From: Zeugodacus cucurbitae
Lineage: Eukaryota > Arthropoda > Insecta > Diptera > Tephritidae
Reading direction: 5' to 3'
Assembly: GCF_028554725.1 (NCBI RefSeq)
Contig: NC_071671.1
Span: 30,380,001-30,444,000 of the forward strand
Length of the DNA: 64,000 nucleotides
A program made the position numbers and the translations under genes. The notes under the pieces were generated by a model. That model did no database searches and had not been told where the DNA came from. It saw only the letters and a program-made list of their open reading frames with translations. This document shows positions 21,304 to 30,647 of the stretch, one piece after another; positions within the stretch are counted from its first letter, which is position 1; every line of letters starts with the position of its first letter.

Positions 21304-24044
21304 TTACCTTCTTCTTCTTCTTCTTGACTGGTCCCTTCGAAGCCAGGTCCCTCTCCACCTGGTCCTTCCATCGGAGTGGTGGTCTTCCTCTTCCTCGGAT
21401 TCCACCAGCGGGTACTGCATCGAATACTTTCAGAGCTGGAGCACTTTCATCAATTCGAACAACATGACCTAGCCAGCGTATCTACAACTTCAAAGTTATG
21501 ACTGTCAACAGTGACGTGGGAGCCAAGGCGCGAATACGCTGACTGTTTGTTTAACGACAGCAGATATTTCGTCTTGTCCTCGTTCACCACCAGACCCATA
21601 CTCTTCGCTTCCTTATCCAGTCTGGAAAAAGCAGAACTAACGGCGCGGGTGTTGTTTCCAATGATATCGATATCATCGGCGTACGCCAGTAACTGTACAC
21701 TCTTGTAGGAGATTGCACCTTCTCTATTTAGCTCTGCAGCTCGTATAATTTTTTCCAGCATCAAGTTAAAGAAGTTACACGATAGTGAGTCACCTTATCT
21801 GAAACCTCGTCTGGTATCGAACGGCTCGGAGAGGTCCTTCCCGATCCTGGCGGAGCTTTTGGTGTTGCTTAACGTCAGCTTACACAGCCGTATTAGTTTT
21901 GCGGGGATACTAAATTCAGACATCGCGGCATAAAGGCAGCTTCTTTTCGTGCTGTCGAAAGCAGCTTTAAAGTCGACAAAGAGATGGTGTGTGCCGATCC
22001 TATTTTCACGGGTCTTCTCCAAAATTTGGCGCATGGTGAATATCTAGTCTGTTGTTGATTTTCCAGGTCTAAAGCTACACTGATAAGGTCTAATCAGTTT
22101 GTTGACGGTGGGCGATGTTGAGGAAGCTTATCCCACGGTAATTGGCGCAAATTTTGTGGTCTCCCTTTTTGTGTATTGGGCAGAGTAAACTGAGATTCCA
22201 ATTGTCAGGCATGCTTTCTTCCGACCATATTCTGCAAAGAAGCTGATGCATGCACCTTATCAGCTCTTCGCCGCCGTATTTGAATAGCTGGGCCGGTAAT
22301 CCATCGTCCCAGCCCGCTTTATTGTTCTTCCAGCGAGTAATTGCTATTCGAATTTCTTCACGGTCGGGCAATAGAACATCTGCTCCATCGTCGTCGATTG
22401 GGGAATCGGGTTCGCCATCTCTTGGTGTTGTACTTTCACTGCCATTCAGCAGGTCGGAGAAGTGTTCCCTCCATAATCCTAGTATGCCCTGGACATCGGT
22501 TACCAGATTACCACCTTGGTCTCTACATGAGGATGCTCCGGTCTTGAAACCTTCGTTAAGTCGCTTCATTTTTTCATAAAATTTTCGAGCATTCCCTCTG
22601 TCTGCCAGCTCTTCGCTTCAAGCTCTTCGTACTCACGCATTTCGGCCTCTTTCTTTTTTTGTCTACAGATGCGTCTCGCTTCCCTTTTCAGCTCTCGGTA
22701 TCTATTCCATCCAGCACGTGTTGCGGTCGATCGCAACATTGCGAGGTAGTCTGTTTTCTCTCCACTGCGAGACGACGATCCTCATCATACCAGCTGTTTT
22801 TTTTTACTTTTCCGAAAGCCAATGGTTTCGGTTGCAGCTGTACGTAAGGAGTTTGATATGCCATCCCACAGTTCCCTTATACCAAGATGCTGATGAGTGC
22901 TCTCAGAGAGCAGGAGTGCAAGTCGAGTAGAAAATCGTTCGGCTGTCGGTTGTGATTGCAGCTTCTCGATGTCGAACCTTCCTTGTGTTTGTTGACGTGT
23001 GCGCTTTTCTACACAGAGGCGGGTGTGTATCTTAGCTGCTAAAAGATAGTTGTCCGAGTCGATGTTGGGACCACGAAGCGTACGCACATCAAAAACACTG
23101 GAGACATGGCGTCCATTTATCACAACATGATCGATTTGGTTGCGAGTGATTCGATCCGGGGACAGCCAAGTAGCTTGATGGATTTTCTTATGCTGGAATC
23201 TAGTACTACAGACAACCATATTTCGGGCCACGGCGAAGTCGATCAGCCTCAGTCATGGAGGCTGAATTTTCCGACTGTTGTGCCAAAGACACCTTCTTTA
23301 CCCACCCTAGCGTTGAAATCGCCAAGCACAATTTTGACATCGTGGCGGGGGCAGCGCTCATAGGTACGTTCTAGGCGCTCATAGAAGGTATCTTTGATCA
23401 CTTCGTCCTTCTCTTCCGTCGGGGCGTGGGCGCAAATCAGCGATATGTTGAAGAACCTCGCTTTGATGCGGATTGTGGCTAGACGTTCATCCACCTTAGT
23501 GAATGCCAGGACTCGACGACGGAGTCTCTCTCCCACCACGAATCCCACACCGAATTTGCGCTCCTTTATATGGCCGCTGTAGTAGATGTCACAAGAACCC
23601 ACCTTCTTCCGTCCTTGTCCCGTCCATCGCATTTCTTGGATTGCGGTGATGTCAGCCTTTACTCTTACGAGGACATCAACCAGCTGGGCAGAGGCACCTT
23701 CCCAATTAAGGGTCCGGACATTCCAAGTGCATGCCCTTAATTCGTAGTCCTTTAAACGTTTGCAGTAGTCGTCATCAAAATTGGGTTCTCTCATCCGAGG
23801 CTGTTGCTTCCTTTTCATTGGGGGTGTTTTTATGTGGTGGGTCCCTAACCCTGCGCACAACCACATAAACTGGTTTCGCCGTCTCACTTTAGCTCGCCTC
23901 CAAACGGATGTCTGTTAGCTATCCCGAGGATACTTGTTCTAAGACCGGAAGTCGTGAGCTGCTTGAGCCACATGAAAAATAATCATTCCTGGCCACTCCC
24001 AAGTAAATGACAATCAGAAACTTTCCTCACTTACGTGAACTTTT
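21304..24044 (-). mobile_element. RTE-type LINE copy 1, inserted antisense in env
   Basis: 2741 bp on the minus strand. The 3' end is (AAG)n (CTTCTTCTT at 21309-21327 in plus). A 7-bp direct repeat ACATATG flanks it (21297-21303, 24045-24051). The body encodes an APE endonuclease and an RT of the type often labelled craniofacial development protein 2-like (BovB/RTE relatives). Compared with the copy at 60779-63183, it lacks about 20 bp at the 5' end and an internal block between the HNFEVVD motif and the C-terminal region. Confidence 0.82.
21450..23887 (-). pseudogene. RTE LINE endonuclease-RT ORF (copy 1)
   Basis: Endonuclease from 23887: LRACTWNVRTLNWEGAS, ITAIQEMRWTGQG, VLGDFNARVGKEG, then a break at KFSLHD (23249). 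It continues 23231-22785 with NQIDHVVINGRHVSSV and the metal-site region RGPNIDSDN. RT spans 22569-21450 with ANYRGISFLN, HHLFVDFKAAFDS and the catalytic LLAYADDIDIIG, then GLVVNEDKTKYLL. At least four stops or shifts are present (near 23240, 22780, 22090 and 21795). RT would copy its mRNA at a nicked target; this copy cannot. Confidence 0.82.
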
Positions 24045-24487
24045 ACATATGACTCCATCTTCCTACCTACAACAAGCAATTGTAACAATATACAAATATC
24101 CTATCCTTGAAACTAAATGTAGCTTATTTAATGTATATCCTTTAGCATATAAGCATGGTAAAATTAATTTAGACCCTAAGATCGCAAAGTGTAACGATTA
24201 TCAAAGAATATCTAAATGTAGAAATTATATGGGTAATTTTATTTGTAAATCAGAACCCGCTGACAATTGTACTATAAAAATATTAGAAGACAAAACAGCC
24301 CAATGCGAAACAACCCATGAAAATAATGCTCCAATTAGCACCCTAGAGATTACCAGCATACTTGGAACAACATGTATATATCAGGCCCTAAATTGATACA
24401 CTTCAATGAATCCACGAACATCGATAACATGACATATTACAATCATCAACAACAACAATTTGTAGCAGCATAGCGATGACGCTCCGT

Positions 24488-24503
24488 TTTTAAGAAGGAG
24501 GGG
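24488..24503 (+). promoter_or_regulatory. polypurine tract of element C
   Basis: Purine-rich AAGAAGGAGGGG immediately before the 3' LTR, the expected plus-strand primer. Confidence 0.75.
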
Positions 24504-24813
24504 AGTTAGCGACGCTGAAGATAGCCTAAGTAAATTTCACACTAGACCTAAATAAACAATAAAAATTCCTGCATTATAAACACAACAGACAGAATTCCAT
24601 AACGAAAAATTGATAAGCATAACAAAACTATATTTGTTCTAGCAAGATAACGGATATCGAATTACAAAAAAGAAGTTGAAGTATAAATAGCACTAAGATT
24701 ATAAAATGTAGTCAGTAAGAAAATGAATAAAAAAGGCAACACGAAAATACATAAGTGTACTGCCCAAATAAATATAATCTCTTTTACTCACGACAAACAA
24801 CAGTTTGTTAACT
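24504..24813 (+). repeat. 3' LTR of element C
   Basis: 310 bp, AGTTAGCGACGC to TTTGTTAACT. It is shorter than the 5' LTR by a replaced segment near 24665-24680. CGCT follows directly. Confidence 0.9.
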
Positions 24814-24817
24814 CGCT

Positions 24818-25452
24818 CATTAAGCAGTGTCATATAAATTATATATGAACATAAAAATAGAGCTGAACTGCTCTAATATCCCTAATTGTCAGCTGATGCA
24901 GGTTTGCATTTTTTATTCCTGTTCTTTAATTTTCTTAAAATCTCAAACTAATTTTTTTTAATTTTAAAATTATATAATTAATCTTTATTTATTTATATAT
25001 TATATATTATTTACAATTCATTACAAATATATTTAAGGTAAAGACTATTATTCAAATCTGCAAATAAAAAATTAATGAAAGAAAAAGGTTATTAATATCT
25101 GAAAAAAATAAATAAAACAATTATTGTTAATTAAATAAAAATCGAAATAATATCCGACAATAAAAGATTAATATCTGGAAAAAAGTTTAATTAAATAAAA
25201 ATTGTTATAATATCTGAAAAAAATTATTAAAGTAAGAAATAGTTACAATATCTGGAAAAAAAATTAATAATAGGTGAAAAATATGAGATAACTAGTTTTT
25301 TCGTTTGGGAAATTCTAATTAAGATTTAAAATATTACGTGAAAATGTGCGTTGGTATTGGTACTTCACAAAAACATTTGTAAGTGTATTGAAACCTATGG
25401 GGAAAATGGTTAGGTCTGGCTGGCAGGGTAGTTCAGGTTCAATACCACATTT
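24818..25452. other. AT-rich spacer with degenerate short repeats
   Basis: No gene. Between about 25090 and 25265 the motif AATATCTG(A/G)AAAAAA recurs four to five times at irregular 40-60-bp spacing. Confidence 0.5.
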
Positions 25453-25456
25453 TTAA

Positions 25457-26331
25457 CACTAATCATACCAAGACTTAATATATACCTATTTCTACCATAG
25501 ACTGTATGTTTCATGCTTGAATGTATGAAATATGGATGTTATGAAGGAAATAAAAATATAAATTAAATTTATTATAATTAAACAAAATAGTATGTTCAGC
25601 ATTTCTATTACAAAAGCAAAAAATAAAAATTTTTAATTCATAGTTCATCGCATTTTTTACATAAAGTGTTTCCATTGTACATTTTCCGCAAACATATTTT
25701 TTACATTTAGAGCAAATTTTGTTGGTTTTATTTTCTTTACAGTATCCTATTTGACATCTCATACGTTTATAAGCATCTGTAGTAGACTTAGGCAACGATC
25801 CTTTCGTATTTTTTTCACAGGCTTCACAGGCTTGAGTAAAAAATCTTGTCTCGAGATATTTTCTCCTGTCGTTTGCTTGTACAAAATCCAGGCATTTATG
25901 TCAGCTAAATCAAGGATGCTGAAAAAAACTTGGAGAGACTGACTTTTTTATCAAAACGAATAAATTTAAGAATTTCGGTAAAATTATTTCTGGTCATAGT
26001 TTTAATCTAAAATTTGATATTTTCTTGAAATTATTCTGAGCTATTTTCTACTTTACGCAACAGTCTTTGGAAGAATGTGCAACTTGCTGACTACAAATAT
26101 GACTCGATAATCTCATAAAAAAGAAAAATTCTGTCCGGGTCAAATGACCCGTTGTGGTAGATATCGGTATACAACAAGGATTACTCAGAATAAACAAAAC
26201 AAAAATATTTTTATAACTGTATATTAATTACTTAGAAAAAGTCATGAAGTCAAATGTGCAAACGCAATAAAATTATACGTGCATTTTCAATGCAAAAGTT
26301 CAAAATGGATCCCGTTATGGTATGTTTAGTG
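25457..26331 (-). mobile_element. internally deleted piggyBac-like element
   Basis: 875 bp bounded by TTAA on both sides (25453-25456, 26332-26335), the hallmark of piggyBac insertion. The inverted ends are CACTAATCATACCA and CACTAAACATACCA. A subterminal palindrome GGGTCAAATGACCC lies at about 26138-26151. The transposase remnant inside is on the minus strand and retains only short pieces, so any movement would need a transposase from elsewhere. Confidence 0.82.
25511..26020 (-). pseudogene. piggyBac transposase remnant
   Basis: Minus strand. An upstream piece near 26010-25930 reads TMTRNNFTEILKFIRFDKK, the start of the DDE domain in this family. It is followed directly by LDLADINAWILYKQTTG in another frame (late catalytic region), so the core with the catalytic Asp residues is deleted. 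The C-terminal cysteine-rich finger is present in 25795-25511: RCQIGYC, CSKCKKYVCGKC. Intact piggyBac transposases are near 550-600 residues; less than a third is left here. Confidence 0.8.
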
Positions 26332-26345
26332 TTAATGTGCAATTA

Positions 26346-26681
26346 AACCATTTGTCCATCTATATACATTTGACGTCCACGAAGCGCGAGTGCAACAAGC
26401 AAGTGAAGAATTGGAATAACATGGTTTAGGTGATTTTGTAACCGTTTATCATCGCGACGTTTGTCAAGTGGGTTTTTAATTAATTTAAGGTAATTATTAG
26501 CAACATTTATGTTGTAAAAATTAAAATTTTACTCTATATAGTATAGAAACCCTCCTCACAGAAATTGGATGAATCTAGTATTAGTGAAATTAATGACACA
26601 ACAGATCCTACAAAAACTCCTGAAGAAACCAAAAAAGTCCTCACATCATGTGAGCTCCTTAAACTTCCAGGCCACACGGGG
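26346..26681 (+). pseudogene. TRMT61A-like tRNA m1A58 methyltransferase remnant
   Basis: Two plus-strand exon-like pieces. The first (26346-26468) reads HLYTFDVHEARVQQASEELE, a stop, then HGLGDFVTVYHRDVCQVGF. This matches the part of TRMT61A that follows its SAM-binding glycine loop. The second (26562-26681) follows an acceptor-like CCTCCTCACAG and ends KLPGHTG, the conserved C-terminal motif (GHTGYLTFA in the family), cut by TAG. The catalytic middle is missing. The AT-rich gap between the pieces looks like intron, so this seems a deleted genomic duplicate rather than a processed copy. The functional enzyme methylates A58 of tRNA in the nucleus with TRMT6. Confidence 0.66.
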
Positions 26682-27321
26682 TAGCCTTCGTCCGATAGTA
26701 AAAATTCCTCAACTATTCAATACTGTATACATACATATGTATGTGTAAAGTGTAGTACGATAATACATGTATAAAGTAAATATAATAAACACCTAAATGT
26801 CATGATATTTTCAATATGTATATAATATTCATAATTAATAATTTTGTTATTAAATTCTCATTTGGGGATTCGTTTGTGGGTCACAGTACTGAAAGTGCAC
26901 GCGGAGTTTTCGTTCGAAGTTTTGGGTCTATCATCCGAGATCGTACGAAGGACAGTACTGAAAGTGCAAATGTAGTTTTGGTTCGAAGTTTTGAGTCTTT
27001 CATCCGAGATTGTACCAAGGACATTCCCCGAATGTAATGTGCAAAAAAGAGATAAACGATCACACGTACACAAGAGTTTCGGATACTTTTGTCAATTCGC
27101 CCTTAAGAATCGCATAGAAGCTTTCATTGAAAGTGCTATACCGCTCCCTGGCTTTTCACCGAAGAATTCGACGCTACTTGTCTTGCAGGGGAATTTAGGA
27201 ACGAAAAAATGTTAAGAACGGCAACGACTTGGAAACGACAATTAAAAAGATACGGGATAGGGCCGATTGAGAAACCAAATATTAAAGTAAAAAGTTCTTG
27301 CCCAGCGGAGTTTAACTATGA
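26682..27321. other. unassigned stretch with a 69-bp tandem duplication
   Basis: Two head-to-tail 69-bp units (26883-26951 and 26952-27020) start ACAGTACTGAAAGTGCA and include GTTCGAAGTTTTG. They are about 85% alike. Downstream, 27210-27315 has a short open reading (RTATTWKRQLKRYGIGPIEK) behind a TTGCAG, which may be an old exon. I do not recognise it. Confidence 0.5.
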
Positions 27322-27440
27322 AACAGTAAGGAGAGGCTAAGTTCGGGTGCAACCGAACATTTTATACTCTCGCAATTTATTGATATCATTTTATTATGAT
27401 AACACCCAATTTGACCCATATATTCGGCATATTTTTTTTA
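27322..27440 (-). mobile_element. DINE-1-like repeat, terminal fragment
   Basis: This reads AACAGTAAGGAGAGGCTAAG, then the GTTCGG/CCGAAC hairpin and TTTATACTCTCGCAATTTAT, which is the tail of the family in reverse orientation. The rest of the repeat is missing. Confidence 0.65.
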
Positions 27441-27475
27441 TCATTCAATATATAGTTTTAGTTTCTTTTGCCATC

Positions 27476-27622
27476 TTAAGTTTGCTCCGATGACATTTGG
27501 AGCTTGGCCGATAGTTCCATATACTCTTCATCCTCCATGTCACCAGTGATACAGCCAATGGACTTTTGGGTCCTAGGTCGAATTACTGCTGTCAGCCCTT
27601 GTTGGTTGTTTGGGATGAATTC
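27476..27622 (-). other. unrecognised exon-like ORF
   Basis: The minus strand shows CTCTTTTGCAG then an open frame EFIPNNQQGLTAVIRPRTQK.., continuing to ITGDMEDEEYMELSAKLQMS and a stop at 27476. The polypyrimidine-AG before it resembles a splice acceptor. No family is recognised. It may be a last exon of a decayed host gene or part of an unknown transposon. Confidence 0.3.
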
Positions 27623-27965
27623 TCTGCAAAAGAGAATATATAAATAATTTTTAACTAAAATTCTAATACAATTTATTAAGTTCCAAAATAACAAAGCCAG
27701 AATATTTTAATACGCACTAATCACTTTAACTCAACACGCATATATATATGTAGGAAAGTAGGCAAATATGGACTGCCATTCTATTTTTGGTACATAGTTA
27801 ACCAAATACATGCAATAATACAATCAAATTTATTTGGTTAACTTAAAAAACAATGAAAACTATTTCATTTTTGTTTTTTGTGAAAATCAAACGCAAAATA
27901 TATTGTAAACTGAAGAAACTTAAAAATGCACAGAAAGATGAAAAAATATTGGAAGGTATTAAGGA

Positions 27966-28187
27966 TCAGGCTGTAGGGCTGGCAGATTGCCCTTTTACCC
28001 TTCCGTGACAATACTTGGGATGATTTAGATGGAAAACATTGTTGGCTAAATAATTAAAATTGTCCATTTCCTTTTCAAGGATATCAAAAAAGGTATTCAT
28101 ATAGTCATGCCAATGAAGTTCCCGTTTGGAGAGGGGAATGCCAAATTTGGGTTCCTCTGTATAAATGAACCCATCCAATAGGTGCAT
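27966..28187 (-). other. unrecognised ORF next to the mariner
   Basis: 74 codons, MHLLDGFIYTEEPKFGIPLS.. to GRVKGQSASPTA. The composition is protein-like (HWHDYMNTFFDILEKEMDNF), but I recognise no family. If the mariner at 28192-28898 is removed the frame extends a little further upstream (NWLIKVMHL), so the mariner may have interrupted it. Confidence 0.3.
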
Positions 28188-28191
28188 TATA

Positions 28192-28898
28192 CGAGGGCTG
28201 CTGTATATATTTCTGGCCTAATAATGAAAATAGGAATATTTATCAACGAAAATGGTTTTATTGTTTTTCAAAATATTCTCCATCAAGATTTATACACTTT
28301 TGCATGCGCTCAAACCAATTTTCGAAGCACTTTTTTTGCTTTTTTGTCAAATTGTGCGGGATCCAACGAGAACAAACCTTTTTTACGGCTAGGTGTTCAT
28401 GCAATATCGAATGTATGCTGGTGGGAGAAATGCATAGGCATGCCTCTATCTGAAGGTATGTTAAATGACGGTCTTGCATTATCAGTTCACGAACGGCATC
28501 GATGTTTTCTGGCACAACGGCTGTTTTTGGACGACCTTCACGGAATTCGTCTTTGAGCGAGCGTCGGCCACGATTGAATTCGTTGTACCAGTTTCACAGT
28601 GCTATAGGATGGTGCTTCATAGCCATACAAAGATTTTAGTTCATCGATGCACTGTTGTCGCGATAATCCACGTCGTAAATTGTGAAAAATGATCGCACGA
28701 AAATGTTCACGAGTTAATTCCATTTTTTGGCCGAGATGAATTTTTTAATTCCCTGTAAATAAAACAATTCACGATTAAATGACACAACGTTCTGAGTGAT
28801 GTTATGCTAAAAAATGTCAAACTTTCCAATGGAAATGTCAGATTGCACTTGGCAACACTTAGTGTTGCCTAGGCCAGAAATATATATAGCAGCCCTCG
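28192..28898 (-). mobile_element. deleted mariner element
   Basis: 707 bp between TA dinucleotides (28190-28191, 28899-28900). The inverted ends are CGAGGGCTGCTGTATATATT and CGAGGGCTGCTATATATATT, about 28 bp long. The transposase on the minus strand is internally deleted. The ends and the protein resemble the rosa-type mariners known from tephritids, an assignment made from memory. Confidence 0.85.
28258..28723 (-). pseudogene. mariner transposase lacking its catalytic core
   Basis: Starts at 28723 with MELTREHFRAIIFHNLRRGL and the N-terminal helix-turn-helix (RQQCIDELKSLYG). After a frameshift near 28560 it continues PENIDAVRELIMQD and SPTSIHSILHEHL. After LTKKQKK it jumps to CFENWFERMQKCINLDGEYF, the C-terminus. 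The whole D,D34D catalytic domain between these points is missing. It could bind ends but not cut. Confidence 0.85.
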
Positions 28899-29903
28899 TA
28901 TTACTTTTATTAGCCAGTTGATAGGCTAATACTATGTTTACATATAACGACATTATCTCCATTTACGAGCTTAACTCGATAATCTGTAATTAAGAAACGA
29001 GATTTCTCATACAAAATTCCTCTCTTGATAATCCGAGATTATAAAATTATCTCGTTTTATACAACTAGATTTTCGATGTTATTCCTAGTTTAATATATAA
29101 TTTTGCGAAGAAGAGGAGAAATGTCAAATGAAAATGTAAACCAAAATGGCCGACAGCGAGAGAAAGATGTGTGTTCACATGACAACGCATCTTGTGACAT
29201 CACCCGCTTATCACATCAGTCATCATATACGTAACAGAGGGGTCTGTTTCTATAGAATCAAGCACCTTAGCTGGGCTCTAAGCTACCGGGGGGGGTCGGC
29301 AGGTCGCGGATAGCCGAACGGCCTGTAGTAGCAGGTTAGTTGCGAGATAAGTTAAAACGAATAAGCAATCCCCCACGATGAGCGACAGGAGCGGAGGATG
29401 CGGCATAAATGCTAGCAGGTCCGATGAAACCCCTGTGACTGTGGCGACGACACCGCCTCTTAGAAATATGTGTCCCCTCACTATGCTTTGGCATACTGAG
29501 AGAAAAACCCAGGCGCGACGGACCCATAATGGGCGGCTTCCTGGTCAGCGTCTGTTCACCATGTCAGGTGCGGCTGTTATCATGAAATGACCGTTACACA
29601 TCGAGGCGCATTGGGAGTCCCTCGAAGTGTCGACAGCAAATTCTCTGCTGACGGGATGGAGAGGGTGATGTGAGCTTGCTCTGCCGAGGTGTTAGCCGCA
29701 ATGTGTATCAGTAACCAGCCCCTTCGGGCCCTGGTCAGGGAGTGTGCATTGGACGTAGGAGTAGTAGCCTACGTTGCCTCGGGCGAGCAAAGCGAAGGAC
29801 AGGCCTCAGGGAACTGGGGTAGGGGCAGTGCCCCGAGGGCATACCCGTTCCTGTTTATTTCGGCCCGCCCCCTTGCACACGATGCGCTGGTAAACAGAAA
29901 CGA

Positions 29904-30560
29904 ATGGAAAACATTACGAGAAACAAAACAAATACCAACAACAACAACACCAGCATCTCTGGTATCCTAGTGAACATCGGCACCGAAAGTTTGAGTGAAG
30001 GTGATGCAAAAAGGCAGGATTCAAACCATACGCAGAGGACACCGGCTGCGGAAGTGGAACCCTTTAAACGTGTATCAAAACTAGGCAGGTCCCCAGTTAA
30101 GAGTCTTAGCATTGACAAGCCGATACGAGCGAGGTCTTCACCTCCAGTTCTGTGTGATACCACGCCCCAAACAAAGTCTGGACAACCTAATGGAGACTGC
30201 ATGTCTGAATTAGGGGAGGCAATCAAAAAGCTGGTTGATACGATGCGCCTACCTCAGCGATCTATCAATAACAACATGAGAGATCTTCTCAGTTTAATAG
30301 TAAAGCTGCACTCAGGTGCACAGGAGGAGCACTTAGTAAACAAAGATATGAGACGTAACATCCTTGTGATACCAGCGACTGCGGAAACGACGCCAAAGAG
30401 GCCCCGCGGAGAAAAGCAAGTGAAGCGTAATACACCGCCCAAGAAGAATAAAACCACTCATAGGGAAGTGTTGAACATAACTGCGTTGAAGACTGATGTC
30501 GGCCCAGACAAGGAACCAAAGAACGATAACTCCGTGGAAAAAAAGCCAAAGGAAGGATGA
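29904..30560 (+). pseudogene. R1-type LINE ORF1 remnant
   Basis: 218 codons from ATG 29904, Lys- and Thr-rich, with a central helix (LGEAIKKLVDTMRLPQRS) and a basic stretch (TPKRPRGEKQVKRNTPPKKN). The C-terminal CCHC knuckles expected of R1 ORF1 are absent, and ORF2 starts 90 bp later, so the distal part of ORF1 is probably deleted. Upstream, 29378-29590 is another open piece (MSDRSGGCGINASRS) that may be the true N-terminus. Confidence 0.6.
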
Positions 30561-30647
30561 AGGATCATAAAAAGAAGGATGAATGGATTGCTGTCAAAAG
30601 TAAACAATTAAGGATGATTACGCATAAACCCACACCGCGACCTGGTA

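Larger units (their letters stand above)
20732..24396 (+). pseudogene. errantivirus env-like gene, interrupted (element C)
   Basis: An envelope-like gene opens at 20732 with a hydrophobic signal sequence (MYGIIFFLLFPIALCG) and soon meets a stop near 20860. The next piece (20867-21303) contains a basic RPKRS site followed by a Gly/Phe-containing segment, the arrangement of a furin-type site before a fusion peptide in baculovirus-F-like Env proteins. An RTE LINE fills 21304-24044. The distal part (24045-24396) is Cys-rich (CSLF, CNDY, CRNY, CKSE). The membrane anchor is missing or unreadable. It is non-functional. Confidence 0.78.
15244..24813 (+). mobile_element. errantivirus-like LTR element C (gypsy group, env-bearing)
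   Basis: 9570-bp plus-strand element. The LTRs start AGTTAGCG and end TTTGTTAACT (15244-15576 and 24504-24813) and are flanked by the 4-bp repeat CGCT (15240-15243, 24814-24817). The order is gag, RT, RNase H, integrase, env. It carries a MITE in gag, a gag-to-RT deletion, a 1337-bp tandem duplication and a 2.7-kb RTE LINE in env. The AGTTA..TAACT termini, 4-bp duplication and env are typical of insect errantiviruses. It is decayed and defective. Confidence 0.92.

Noticed and set aside
22250..23363. Plus-strand ORFs across RTE LINE copy 1 (and the equivalents at 52632-54055 and 61236-63207)
   Set aside because: The same shadow peptides recur in all RTE copies; the coding strand is minus.
29278..29527. 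Minus-strand ORFs in the leader of the R1-type LINE
   Set aside because: Antisense to a GC-rich 5' UTR, with no family match.
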